From assembly GCF_038396785.1 (NCBI RefSeq), contig NZ_CP151087.1, positions 4,836,001 to 4,900,000 of the forward strand: DNA of 64,000 bases, given 5' to 3'. Every line of letters starts with the position of its first letter. Position 1 is the stretch's first letter. Shown here one piece after another: positions 39,435-49,700 of this stretch. A program made the translations under genes and the position numbers. This DNA is from Sphingobacterium thalpophilum. GTDB lineage: Bacteria; Bacteroidota; Bacteroidia; Sphingobacteriales; Sphingobacteriaceae. The notes under the pieces are model-generated. The model saw only the letters and a program-made list of their open reading frames with translations, searched no databases and was not told the origin of the DNA.

Positions 39435-39653
39435 TTAACCCTCCATTTCCAGGGACCATTCCTTAGCCTGCCTGATGGCCTCTTCTACAATTGATAGTTC
39501 TTTTATATTGCCCTCGCTTTTAAGTCGATTGGCGATCTCTATAGCCTTCTCCCTAGTTTTGGGTTCTAGTTCCTCCATTTCAAGCGGATATTGTTCCAAT
39601 GTCCATTTCATGTCTTTTAGTTTTGATTGTGAATTGATATCATTTACCTTCAA
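39435..39653 (-). CDS. Small YdaT-like hypothetical protein
   Basis: Up to 72 residues; a second start gives MKWTLEQYPLEMEELEPKTR. The pattern W-x5-YP...R-KAIEIAN-L...AI-QAKEW resembles the N-terminal part of Bacillus YdaT-type small proteins, found in many bacteria without known function. It lies 4 bases before MgtC and overlaps the end of the HD gene. Confidence 0.6.
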   Translation of the reverse strand: MKVNDINSQSKLKDMKWTLEQYPLEMEELEPKTREKAIEIANRLKSEGNIKELSIVEEAIRQAKEWSLEMEG

Positions 39654-40248
39654 TGCGTGATCTTAATATATCTATGTTGCGCTGTTTGCCAGCCTCCAGC
39701 CTTTCCCTGCAATAAGTGGTAAAGAAACGGTGCCATGTCAAAAAGTCCAATGTTGCCTCATCCCATCCCGGTTCCACGACTAAGCCACGGAGCTGAAGTT
39801 CCTCTTTGAGCATTGGATCCGTTGTGAGAAATTCTTTAGTCCCCAAGTTATATGTATCTGCGTCACAGATGATCTCATGTAGCAGATTTTCAGGCGAGTG
39901 AGGAATCCGAGTGGCCATAATGCATCCACTAATGTCCCTTATTTTTTCCTTGGCTAGTTCCTGGGGGGCCAAAAAATCCTCCATGATCGCTACACTCATT
40001 TGCTCATGTCCTACAGGACCGCAAAACAGCTGGCCAGTGTCATGGAACCATGCTGCGGCCAGAACAAAACGCTCAGTTGCACCCAAGCTGTAGAAAGATG
40101 CTATTTCCAACGCCCTAGTGGCAACCAGCCTAGTATGGGCAAGATTATGGTAGAGCAGTGTGCTGCTGGCATGTTTTGCGAAAAGGTTGGCAACATATCC
40201 TGCAACCAGCCGACCCAAAAGGTCCAATCTGTTTTCAAAAGTGCTCAT
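39640..40248 (-). CDS. HD-domain phosphohydrolase
   Basis: The 202-residue protein has the HD-superfamily metal ligands: HNLAHTRLV (His), AAAWFHDTGQLF (His-Asp), and EIICDADTYNLG (final Asp). The compact form resembles YedJ/cyanamide-hydratase-like HD proteins that act on nucleotides or small phosphates. Its substrate is unknown. It overlaps the next upstream gene by 4 bases (ATGA-type), so the two are translationally coupled. Confidence 0.82.
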   Translation of the reverse strand: MSTFENRLDLLGRLVAGYVANLFAKHASSTLLYHNLAHTRLVATRALEIASFYSLGATERFVLAAAWFHDTGQLFCGPVGHEQMSVAIMEDFLAPQELAKEKIRDISGCIMATRIPHSPENLLHEIICDADTYNLGTKEFLTTDPMLKEELQLRGLVVEPGWDEATLDFLTWHRFFTTYCRERLEAGKQRNIDILRSRIEGK

Positions 40249-40448
40249 TGCTGCCAGTGCTTTACAAAAAAATGCCTGATCCTAGCAATTATGGCGAAAA
40301 TGAGGAGTAAACAGGCGATGACTATTAGGAATATTTTGAGTATTTTTTTCCATAGGGGCTTTGGCGGCAATATTTCCTTGTTCGACGTCGAAAACACCTT
40401 TGGACTATATTTTTTGTTCCGCTTGGCCCTTATATTTCGCTTTTTCAT
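40245..40448 (-). CDS. Small basic single-span membrane protein
   Basis: The 67 residues begin with a very basic head (MKKRNIRAKRNKKYSPK), followed by one hydrophobic helix (ILKIFLIVIACLLLIFAII) and a short tail. The stop overlaps the HD gene start by 4 bases. No family is recognised. Confidence 0.5.
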   Translation of the reverse strand: MKKRNIRAKRNKKYSPKVFSTSNKEILPPKPLWKKILKIFLIVIACLLLIFAIIARIRHFFVKHWQQ

Positions 40449-40464
40449 GAATTTTTCAATGTTG

Positions 40465-41079
40465 TTATTTGGATATTAGCCCCGAGGTCACGTTAATAGC
40501 AAAAGCCAGAATGAACGTATTAAATGCAAAGGACAACAAACCATGCATCCAAGCCAAGCGCCTGATCTTCCTTGAGGTGATCTGAACATCCGATACCTGA
40601 AAGGTCGTTCCTATCACAAAAACAAAATATGCAAAGTCAAGATAGTCGGGCTCGTCTTCATTTGGGAATTCTAGCCCTTCAGGTTTTACATGTTTCCTTC
40701 CTTCAGGATGCTCCATATCGCAATAATACAGGTGTGTGTAGCGTAAGGTAAAAACAGTATGCAAGAGCCACCATGAACCAGCAACACAGGCCAGCGGGAT
40801 CAAAACCTTTCCTGCAAACTCTTCTTCAGATTTAGAGGAAGGATTTCTTAGCAACAATAGAATCGCAAAAAGGCTGGCGAATGCAACCGCTATAACAAAG
40901 AAAAAAATAACTGTCCTACTAGAATCCTGTGCATGCGCTTCCTGTTTTACTTCTCTAGGGTGAGAACTTAAAATGGTTGTCCAGCTCAGCACCAAGGTAT
41001 TTAAAACGAACACCAGCCAGACCAGCATATAATGAATTGGATCAGTAAATTTTCCTTTTGTTGCAATAAAAAACACCAC
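40465..41079 (-). CDS. DUF1345-family membrane protein
   Basis: The 204-residue protein carries five hydrophobic segments and the family's signature near the end (DYLDFAYFVFVIGTTFQVSDVQ). No ATG is available: the frame opens after a TAA with GTG codons at 41079/41082. The extreme N-terminus of the usual DUF1345 protein seems slightly short, so the 5' end may have been damaged. Function unknown; the family often neighbours ion-transport genes. Confidence 0.8.
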   Translation of the reverse strand: MVFFIATKGKFTDPIHYMLVWLVFVLNTLVLSWTTILSSHPREVKQEAHAQDSSRTVIFFFVIAVAFASLFAILLLLRNPSSKSEEEFAGKVLIPLACVAGSWWLLHTVFTLRYTHLYYCDMEHPEGRKHVKPEGLEFPNEDEPDYLDFAYFVFVIGTTFQVSDVQITSRKIRRLAWMHGLLSFAFNTFILAFAINVTSGLISK

Positions 41080-41210
41080 AGCAATTCCTATCGATACATT
41101 AATTTACGATGTGCATCGACTTGATTGATATAATCAGCTATTTTTCTCAGACGGCCTGCTTTTCCCATAATAAACCTTCTTTTCTTAATGATGATACAAA
41201 CAATCCCCAT

Positions 41211-41243
41211 TGGCCATCGTTACACGAACCGAAACGATGGCCA
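41211..41243. repeat. Inverted repeat downstream of the metal ATPase
   Basis: TGGCCATCGTT and AACGATGGCCA form a perfect 11-base stem with an 11-base loop, 21 bases after the ATPase stop codon. There is no T tract. It may be a transcript-end hairpin or a protein-binding palindrome. Confidence 0.45.
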
Positions 41244-41263
41244 GTCATTAGGACTCGGGAATG

Positions 41264-43375
41264 TCATCGTCCATTAAACATTTTTCTTTTTTTTTGCCTA
41301 GCAGCTTGTTTTTGGTTATTTTTATAAGCAAGCAAACGCAGTGCATTGCCTACGACCACCAACGTAGAGCCTTCGTGAGCCATAACTGCCGGGCCAATAG
41401 ACGTAATTCCTAAAATAGTCAACGGTATTAACGCAGCAACCACACCGAGGCTTATCCATAGATTTTGCTTGATAATTCCTTTTGCTTTACGGCTCAAACC
41501 TATAGCGAATGGCAGACTTTCCAATTTATCACCCATCAGTGCAATATCAGCGGTTTCTAGGGCAACATCTGACCCAGCAGCTCCCATAGCAATACCTACC
41601 GTACTTTTTGCCATAGCCGGGGCATCATTGACACCATCACCGACCATAGCGACCATTTTTTCTGATTTATCCAGCTTTTGCACAGCGTTGACCTTATCTT
41701 CTGGCATCAAATTTCCCATAGCTTTTGTTATACCAATCTGTTTAGCAACTGCCTCACCCACCTCTTGGTTATCACCAGTTAGCATAATCATTTTTTTAAT
41801 ACCCAGACTAGCCAGTTCCTCCAACACTTTTTTAGCCTCTGCACGTGGCACATCCATCAAAGACAAAACTCCGATGAAATCCTTATCCTGTTTCACAAGC
41901 ATAGTGGTATGTCCTCCCTTTTCCAGATCTTCAACCTGTTTGATAATTTCAGCCGGCACCTCATCTTTCTCAAACAATGCCTTATTGCCGATCATAATTT
42001 TTTTACCTTCAACTTCTGCTTCTACGCCTCGGCCTGTAATGCCCTTAACCTTGGTTGCACTTGGGAGTGATTGCTTTTTGAGCATCTCCATGCCACCTTT
42101 TACAATAGCTTCCGCCAAAGGGTGATCGCTCAACTTTTCTACCGCAATGGCAATCCTTAACAAAGCTTCCTCAGTTGTTCCCTGCAAGGGAATCACATTA
42201 GTCAGTTTCGGTTTTCCCTCTGTTAAAGTGCCAGTCTTATCAAAAGCAATTGCATTTAATGATCCTAAATCCTCTAATGGCCTACCGCCCTTTATTAAAA
42301 CCCCTCCACGTGCGGCACGTGCCACACCGCTCAATACCGCACTTGGCGTAGAAATGGCCAATGCACAAGGACTTGCAGCTACTAAAACTGCCATTGCCCT
42401 ATAAAAACTTTTGCTGAAAGGTTCATCGATAATCAGAAAGGCAAAACAAAGTGCCGTTACCAATATCAGAACAACCGGGACAAAATATTTTTCGAATTTA
42501 TCAGTGAACAATTGGGTAGGGGATTTCTGCTTCTCTGCCTCGTTTACCATCTTAACCAGCCGGGAGATCGTAGAATCTTTGGCCTCTTTGATTACTTTAA
42601 CTTCCAGTACGGCCGCTCCGTTGATCGTCCCTGCAAAAACCCTATATTGTGGTTTAATGCTTTTCTCTTTACTGTAGTCCTTATCTAGATCAGGAACGGG
42701 CGATTTATCAACCGGAACGCTTTCTCCAGTTATCGGGGCCTGATTTACACTTCCCTCACCTTTTACGACCACCCCATCTGCTGGAATTTTGCTATTGGGT
42801 TTAATTATAATGATATCTCCCAATACTAGATCTTCTATCCGAATTTCCTGTTGATTACCATCCTTAAGTACTAACGCAGTCGGAGGTGCGAGGCTGGTCA
42901 ATGCCTCAATGGATTTGCGTGCCTTACTCATTGCATAATGTTCCAGGGCATGTCCCAAACTGAAAAGAAATAATAACAAGGCCCCTTCCATCCACGATCC
43001 TAAGATAGCTGCACCAATAGCCGCGACCAACATTAGAAAATCAATTTCAAAACCGCCTTTGATTACAGTCTGGACTGCCTCTTTGGCAGTATAAAATCCA
43101 CCAAAAAAATAAGCGGTGATATATAGAGACAAACTGACCCATTCTGGCACTGCAGCTATTTTAGAAAGCCCGAACCCACTTCCAAGAGCGGCTCCGCAAA
43201 TCAAAGAAAATATGAGTTCCGTATTTTTGCCGAAAATCCCCACATGTTCGTGTGCGTCTTCTTCTTTATGGTCAGTATGCTGATCTTTAGTTACTGTTTT
43301 TTCAGGCACGTGTTTGTCACGTTGTGCCGCTGACCCTGTATTTCTAGATTTCTGATCTTTGTTATTTGTTTTCAT
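41264..43375 (-). CDS. P1B-4-type heavy-metal-exporting ATPase
   Basis: The 703-residue protein has the phosphorylation motif AFDKTGTLTEGKP, the actuator motif PITGESVPVD, the nucleotide-domain HP in LSDHPLAEA and the hinge GDGVNDAPAMAK. The transmembrane metal motif is SPCALAIS rather than CPC, and the last helices hold AHEGSTLVVVGNALRLL. SPC plus HEG-T define the P1B-4 class, which exports Co, Zn, Ni or Fe. No HMA metal-binding domain is present; instead the N-terminus is polar with several His (HTDHKEEDAHEHVG). It pumps metal out of the cytoplasm with ATP and complements the downstream RND pump. Confidence 0.92.
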   Translation of the reverse strand: MKTNNKDQKSRNTGSAAQRDKHVPEKTVTKDQHTDHKEEDAHEHVGIFGKNTELIFSLICGAALGSGFGLSKIAAVPEWVSLSLYITAYFFGGFYTAKEAVQTVIKGGFEIDFLMLVAAIGAAILGSWMEGALLLFLFSLGHALEHYAMSKARKSIEALTSLAPPTALVLKDGNQQEIRIEDLVLGDIIIIKPNSKIPADGVVVKGEGSVNQAPITGESVPVDKSPVPDLDKDYSKEKSIKPQYRVFAGTINGAAVLEVKVIKEAKDSTISRLVKMVNEAEKQKSPTQLFTDKFEKYFVPVVLILVTALCFAFLIIDEPFSKSFYRAMAVLVAASPCALAISTPSAVLSGVARAARGGVLIKGGRPLEDLGSLNAIAFDKTGTLTEGKPKLTNVIPLQGTTEEALLRIAIAVEKLSDHPLAEAIVKGGMEMLKKQSLPSATKVKGITGRGVEAEVEGKKIMIGNKALFEKDEVPAEIIKQVEDLEKGGHTTMLVKQDKDFIGVLSLMDVPRAEAKKVLEELASLGIKKMIMLTGDNQEVGEAVAKQIGITKAMGNLMPEDKVNAVQKLDKSEKMVAMVGDGVNDAPAMAKSTVGIAMGAAGSDVALETADIALMGDKLESLPFAIGLSRKAKGIIKQNLWISLGVVAALIPLTILGITSIGPAVMAHEGSTLVVVGNALRLLAYKNNQKQAARQKKRKMFNGR

Positions 43376-43408
43376 GATTTCTACAGATTTGATGATACGT
43401 ATATGGAA

Positions 43409-45367
43409 TTATTCCTTTAATCCTCCCTTATTGTATAAATAGTAGGCGGTTTGGTAATATGATATGGCCTCATCAATAAGAGGTTTAGAAACCTTGAGCT
43501 CTTTTTGTTCGTTATTTGACCGATCATAAAAAACAGATTCAACCTTCTTTTTTGGACTCAAAATGACCAGGCTATCATTTTTCATATAGCCTAATTTTTG
43601 GTATGTGGCCACCCAAGCCCGCTGTACATAATTGCTATCCAATATATTCTTTCCATAAATATTGCTTTGGTAAGACCAGTTCAAAAGAGAAAACAAAGTT
43701 GGATATAAATCAATCTGGGAACACACCTGATTCAGTTTAGATGGAACAGTGCGGGGTAGATTGTACACCATCGCCGGAATGTGATATTTGGCTACATCGA
43801 TTTCATTTTTACCCGCGCTACTAGCACAATGGTCTGCAACAAATATAAACACCGTGTTATTGAACCAGGGCTTCGTTTTTGCAAGCTTAAGAAATTCCCC
43901 AATGGCAAAATCTGTATACTTCACTGCACCTTCGCGGCTTGACCCAGAAGGGATGTCAATTTTTCCTTCCGGATAGGTAAAGGGGCGATGATTAGAAGTA
44001 GTCATAACAAAATCGTAAAATGGTTGATTTTTTGAAAACTTGCCATCAGCATCTTTGATCACTGTGTTGTATAAGTCCTGATCGCAAATCCCCCATGCAT
44101 TTTCAAAATTCACATCCTTATCTTGGATAGTTCTCCGACTGGCGGCGTAGTTATCGCCGACTGTTAACTCTCTTCCCCGATCTACGATTTCAAATCCATT
44201 GCTTCCAAAGTATTGGTTCATATTGTCAAAATAACCATCTCCACCGTAGAAGAAAGTGGTTTTATATCCTTTGCTCCTGAAAATGCTTCCGATAGTGCTC
44301 AGCTGCTTATTATTCTTTCTTCGTACGATACTGTTACCAGGGGTTGGAGGTACAGCGAGTGAAAGTGCTTCCATTCCCCTTACTGTCCTGGTTCCCGTCG
44401 CATACATATTGGTAAAAAGAATACTTCGACTAGAAAGATAATCCAGCACAGGAGTCAATTGCTTATCATTGCCAAAATGGCCCATAAAATCAGCGCTAAA
44501 GCTTTCCAATACTACCATGATTACATTCGGTAAAAGCTGTTCACCGCCCGATGACTTGATATTTCTTCTAATGGATTTAGGTGAGGCCGTAAATTCAGCT
44601 CCCGGTTCCTGGATCAGTTTCCTTGCGATGTGAAAAGCATCAGTATCATTAAGCTGTGCATAAAACTGCGAATAATTGAGTTCGTTATTTTTAAATGCAG
44701 AAAAGAAGGAATAGATACCCGCTTTTGACAGTTCATTCTGGTATCTGTTTCTTCCACGTTCAGCCCAGCTGTTATCAATGAACAAAACATAAATAGTCAC
44801 TAATAATCCCAGAACGACTGTATGGATTAATCGGTAATTGAACCTGGAATTGGAATTAAAGCTGTCCTGAAATTTTTTGTTGATGATGAATAGCCAGAGT
44901 ACAAACAAACTTATGATAGCTACTGCGCTGATCAGATAGGGTAAGGGATAGGATTCATTAACATTGTTGACAACTTCGTAAGTATAGACCAGATAATCAA
45001 CCGCAATAAAGTTAAACCGGCTCTCAAACTCTCTCCAAAACGTAAATTCTGCAAAAAAAGAGAAGCTAGCAAAAAGAATCATCATAAACACAATTACGAA
45101 ACTGAACACTTTATTAAATCCAGATCTGTTAAACTTCTGTGGAAGTACTAATAGGTACATGGAGTAGAGAATGGAAAAATACAGCACAACTCCAAAGTCG
45201 AACACTAAGCCCTTAAACAATATGATTGTTGAATCTGCTAATGTCAGCTGTGTTTCTTCAAAAGAAATATAAATAAAAGTAATGCGTACTAAAGCTGATG
45301 CGACAATAAAGAACAACGCAAATGCATATAATACTGCATACCTCGTTTTAAAAGGATTAACATTCAT
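43409..45367 (-). CDS. LTA synthase-family sulfatase/phosphotransferase, membrane bound
   Basis: The 652-residue protein has five N-terminal membrane helices (residues 1-200) and a periplasmic alkaline-phosphatase-superfamily domain. The nucleophile threonine lies in TNMYATGTRTVRGMEAL. Metal-binding parts include VVLESFSADFMG near the start of the domain and FIFVADHCASSAGK near its end. Relatives transfer phosphoglycerol or phosphoethanolamine onto envelope lipids. In a Gram-negative metal-resistance island it might modify lipid A or another envelope glycan; that role is inferred. Confidence 0.87.
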   Translation of the reverse strand: MNVNPFKTRYAVLYAFALFFIVASALVRITFIYISFEETQLTLADSTIILFKGLVFDFGVVLYFSILYSMYLLVLPQKFNRSGFNKVFSFVIVFMMILFASFSFFAEFTFWREFESRFNFIAVDYLVYTYEVVNNVNESYPLPYLISAVAIISLFVLWLFIINKKFQDSFNSNSRFNYRLIHTVVLGLLVTIYVLFIDNSWAERGRNRYQNELSKAGIYSFFSAFKNNELNYSQFYAQLNDTDAFHIARKLIQEPGAEFTASPKSIRRNIKSSGGEQLLPNVIMVVLESFSADFMGHFGNDKQLTPVLDYLSSRSILFTNMYATGTRTVRGMEALSLAVPPTPGNSIVRRKNNKQLSTIGSIFRSKGYKTTFFYGGDGYFDNMNQYFGSNGFEIVDRGRELTVGDNYAASRRTIQDKDVNFENAWGICDQDLYNTVIKDADGKFSKNQPFYDFVMTTSNHRPFTYPEGKIDIPSGSSREGAVKYTDFAIGEFLKLAKTKPWFNNTVFIFVADHCASSAGKNEIDVAKYHIPAMVYNLPRTVPSKLNQVCSQIDLYPTLFSLLNWSYQSNIYGKNILDSNYVQRAWVATYQKLGYMKNDSLVILSPKKKVESVFYDRSNNEQKELKVSKPLIDEAISYYQTAYYLYNKGGLKE

Positions 45368-45456
45368 AAGCCATTTATTGATTTCCTAGATATAGAGATT
45401 ATGTTCGCAAATGTGGAACATAATCTCTAGCTTGTTATTTAACTGTGCGCGTACCA

Positions 45457-46740
45457 CTAATGGCCCTCATGTTCCTCGCTGTTTTTCAATTTTGACAGCA
45501 GGTCGTAAGCTCCAGTCAGCACCACTTTACCTTTAAAATCCATTCCTTTAGGCAACTCAACCTGGATGTATCCACCATCGCTGTTTCCAACACTTACTTC
45601 TAATATCTCAAAATGGTAGGCTTCGCCCTCTGCTTCCTTTTCACGCTCAGATTCCTTTTCGTCATGTTTATGCCCGTCTTCCTTTTTTTCTTCTGCATGT
45701 CCTTTTTCTTTACCGGCAACTTTAGCTATAAAAATGTATTTTTTATTTTGGAAATCAACGACTGCGCTCGACGGCAGAGCTAAAGCCTGACTGGTTCCGG
45801 TTTCGATGAAGGCTTTCAGATAGGTGCCTGGAATAAAACTCTTACTTCCTTTAGCTACAGCGTGTACCGTAACCGTTTTGTCAGTCCCAATTTCTTTTCC
45901 GACCAGCTGAACTACCGCATTTTGCATGGTTGAATCTGCATCGTTGGCCAGTGTAAACCTTACACCTTGTCCTGGCTTTACCTTTTGCGCATCCTTTTCA
46001 AACACCTTAAGTTCTACGTGCAGGTTGGAATTATCGACGATTTCGAACATCACATCATTAGGGTTCACAAACTTTCCAGTATTTACATTTACTTTGGTCA
46101 CATAACCGCTTATTGGTGCCAGAATATTGATTTCACTTCTGATGCTGGTTGCTGACAAGTTCCCAGGATTGATGTTAATCAGTCGTAAACGCTGCTTTAA
46201 TGCATTTTCTCTAGCCAGAAGAACCTGATATTGAGATTTTGACTGCTGTAGTGTCTTTTGTGAATTGACATTCTGACTAGCCAATGTCTGTTGGCGCTTA
46301 TATTCCATCTCAGCCAGTTCAAGTTGACTTCTGCTTTCCAGATAGTCTTGCTGAAGCTGAACGTATTCCTGATTTTGCAGTACCGCGATGATCTGACCTT
46401 TTTTAACGTTGCTACCTGGCAAAAGTGGCGTTGACCGGATTATACCTCCCATTTGAGTAGTCACACTCACCAGATTTTGTGGCGGAACATCAATAAAACC
46501 ATTGACTTTTAGAAGCCCACTCAGGGATTTCATCTCGGGGGAACCTAAAGTCACTCCTATAGACTTATATTGGGAAGCAGTAATTTCTACGGAATTTTCG
46601 TTTTCTTCGTGTCCTTCTTCGGTAGCGGCTGCTTCTGTTTCAGCTGTTTTTTCTTTTTTATTTCCACCACAGGAAATTATAAAAATCGCGAATAGCAGTA
46701 TTGAGGTAATACGAATGATATTTTGAACTGTTGTTTTCAT
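45457..46740 (-). CDS. czcB: RND efflux periplasmic adaptor, CzcB/CusB type
   Basis: The 427-residue lipoprotein (lipobox IISC, Cys near residue 24) has the lipoyl halves (VSVTTQMGGIIRSTPLLPGS and INILAPISGYVTKVNVNTG), a coiled-coil hairpin and a beta-barrel. Near the C-terminus is a long His/Asp/Glu-rich insert (HAEEKKEDGHKHDEKESERE), typical for adaptors handling Zn, Co, Cd or Ni. It carries metal to the pump CzcA, encoded directly behind it with a gap of 11 bases. The usual separate outer-membrane channel gene is absent because the channel is fused to the pump. Confidence 0.9.
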   Translation of the reverse strand: MKTTVQNIIRITSILLFAIFIISCGGNKKEKTAETEAAATEEGHEENENSVEITASQYKSIGVTLGSPEMKSLSGLLKVNGFIDVPPQNLVSVTTQMGGIIRSTPLLPGSNVKKGQIIAVLQNQEYVQLQQDYLESRSQLELAEMEYKRQQTLASQNVNSQKTLQQSKSQYQVLLARENALKQRLRLININPGNLSATSIRSEINILAPISGYVTKVNVNTGKFVNPNDVMFEIVDNSNLHVELKVFEKDAQKVKPGQGVRFTLANDADSTMQNAVVQLVGKEIGTDKTVTVHAVAKGSKSFIPGTYLKAFIETGTSQALALPSSAVVDFQNKKYIFIAKVAGKEKGHAEEKKEDGHKHDEKESEREKEAEGEAYHFEILEVSVGNSDGGYIQVELPKGMDFKGKVVLTGAYDLLSKLKNSEEHEGH

Positions 46741-46751
46741 TTTATTAGTGA

Positions 46752-49700
46752 TTAAAGCCCCATAAGGTATTGAAGCGTGTAAACTGATTGATTATACTGA
46801 TTGATTGCCTGTAAGTAATTGAAACGGATTTCTGAATAGGTACGTAAAGCCTGCAAATATTCAACATATCCAATTTCACCATTTTGAAAAGCGATTTGCG
46901 ATTGCTTTAAGATGAGGTTTACGTTAGGCAATGCACTTTTTTTATAATAATCAATGCTTCTTGAATTTTTCTGCAAATCCTGGTAAGCTTGTTTATACTG
47001 GCCTTGCAGATTGGTCTCAAATAGATTAAATTGGGTTTCAGCAACCTCCTTTTCTATTCTAGCCGCTTTAACCCGAGAGGAAAACGGTTTAAAAAATATC
47101 GGCAAAGCTATCCCTGCCTGTATACCCTGAAATCTCTTGCTTCCACTAAAATACTGATCGGCACCGTTAACGTTCTGGGCACCAATGATAGATTGGTTAA
47201 AATAGCCGACGGTAAAATCAGGGCCTGAACGAGATTTTTCCAGTGCAAGCGCTTTGTCTGCAATAATAATCTGCTGCCTTTGCAATGCGAGCAAGGGGTT
47301 AGCCGATATCGCACTGTCAAGGGCAACATTACTATATTCATCCTGTTTGAACTGATCTTTAGTCACTTCGATGGGTTCCTTTGAATTTAGCAACCTTTGA
47401 AGTTCTGCGGTAAATGCTAAAATATCTGAACGATTCTTGCTCATTTGATTCAGTACCTCATTGTATTGGGTCTCAGCAGTGGTACTTTCCAATAAATTAG
47501 TTTCTCCAGCCTTGTATCGCAAAGTAGCCGCCTTAAGGAAATTGCTATATACCGAATCCTGGCTTTTATACAATTCCTGCAAAGCCACGTAGTAGGCAAG
47601 TTGACTATAAGCACTTTTAACCTGATAACTAAGTTCATTTCGGGTTACCGACAAATTCAGTTCTGCTCCTTTGATTCTTGCATCATACAGACCTCGCTGG
47701 TTCCTGAACACCCCGGGATTTGGGATACTCTGCGAAACACTGAAATTATTGTCTTTCTTTATGCTATTGAACTGTCCGTATTGTACATCAAAATTGGTTT
47801 TACCCAAATCAAAAGAGCTACCTCTTAGAGCTTGTTGCTGATTAATCTGTAAACCCGAGGCTTTCATCGACTCGTTATTATTAATAGCTGTTTGGATCGC
47901 CTGCCCCATTGTAAGCGGACGGCCCTGGGTTTGGGCTTTTGCACTGGGTGCAAACAATAATAGCCCGACAATGATAACTGCTACTGTTGCAGTAGAAATA
48001 GGTTTTGTTTTACCTTTCCATTTTTCAAAATAAGTATACAGCACAGGTAATACAATTAAGGTAAGAATAGTTGACGTGATCAAGCCACCGATGACCACCG
48101 TAGCAAGTGGCTTTTGCACCTCCGCACCGGCGGCAGTAGAAATCGCCATTGGCAAAAATCCAAGAGAAGCCACAGTTGCTGTCATCAATACTGGCCGCAA
48201 CCGCAGTTCAGTACCTTTTAAAACAATGTCATTCAGAGTATATTTACCCAAATTTTTAAGGCGGTTAAATTCTGTGATCAGTACGATCCCATTTAGTACA
48301 GCAACCCCGAAAAGTGCGATAAAACCGACACCTGCGGAAATACTAAATGGCATTCCCCTTAAAAGTAAGGCAAATATTCCTCCAATGGCCGCCATTGGTA
48401 TAGCTGAAAAAATCAGAAGTGATTGCTTGACCGAACCAAAAGAAAAGTATAGCAATAGCAGAATTAGCAGTAGTGCTACAGGCACGGCTACCGACAATCG
48501 CTTAGTAGCCTCTCTCAGGTTCTCAAACTGGCCTCCGTAAGTAATGTAATAGCCGGGAGGCAATTTGATCTGTTTTTCTATTTTTGTTTGGATTTCTTCC
48601 ACCACGCTAGCGATATCACGTCCACGGACGTTCAAGCCAACGATAATTCTGCGTTTGGTATCCTCGCGTTGTATCTGATTGGGACCTATCTTGAAATCAA
48701 TCTCAGCCAGCTGATCCAGGGGTACCTGATTGCCGTTTGGCGCAGTAACATACACATTTTTCACATCGTCGATTCCCTGGCGATTTTCCTGTGATAAACG
48801 AACTACCATATCATAGCGCTGTTCGCCTTCGTAAACCAAGCCAGCAGACTGACCTGCAAAAGCAGCATTTAGGGCTTGATTAACGGTTCCTACACTCAGG
48901 CCATATTGGGCAATCCTGTCCCTTTTGATTCTGACTACAATCTGGGGCAAACCTTCTGCCTGTTCCAAATAGATATCTTTTGCTCCCTCAACAGAAGATA
49001 CAATACTTCCGATTTTTTTCGAGAAGTCGGTCAATGCTGTAAGATCATCCCCAAAGATCTTAATCCCAATGTCCTGTCTGACACCAGAGATCAGCTCATT
49101 GGAGCGCAATTGGATCGGCTGAGAAAAACCAAAGCTTACACCAGGCACTTCCTTCAGTGCATCACCCATCATTTCTGTTAGTTCCTCACGGGTCTTGGCA
49201 CTTGTCCATTCTTTCTTATCTTTCAAAATGATGGTCAAATCGCAGGCCTCCATTGGCATAGGGTCTGTAGGAATTTCCGCTGCTCCAATTTTGCCGACCA
49301 CCTCTTTTACCTCAGGAAACTTCTTGACGAGAATCGCCGACACCTGGTTTACCTTATCAATCGTCTGGGAAAGCGAACTACCTGTCAAGAGCCTGGTTTC
49401 CACCGCAAAATCTCCCTCTTCCAGGTTGGGAATAAACTCTCCGCCCATACGACTGAATACAAATAAACTGACTGCAAGCAAAACAATGGAAGTGATCGTT
49501 ACTACTTTTCTCCGTTTCAGTGCCCCCTTAATCATCGGATGGTAATACTTGTGAAAGAAATCCATCATCCTGTCAGAAAAGTTTCTTTTATGCGTAGGAT
49601 TTTTGCTCAAAAATAAAGCAGAAACCATCGGTACGTACGTCATTGACAACAAAAACGCTCCCAGAATCGCAAAAGAAACTGTTTGAGCCATCGGCCCGAA

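Noticed and set aside
41469..42125. 218-codon open frame on the plus strand opposite the metal ATPase
   Set aside because: It is the mirror of the conserved ATPase catalytic domain, low in complexity (Ser/Ile/Ala/Pro rich), and has no independent support.
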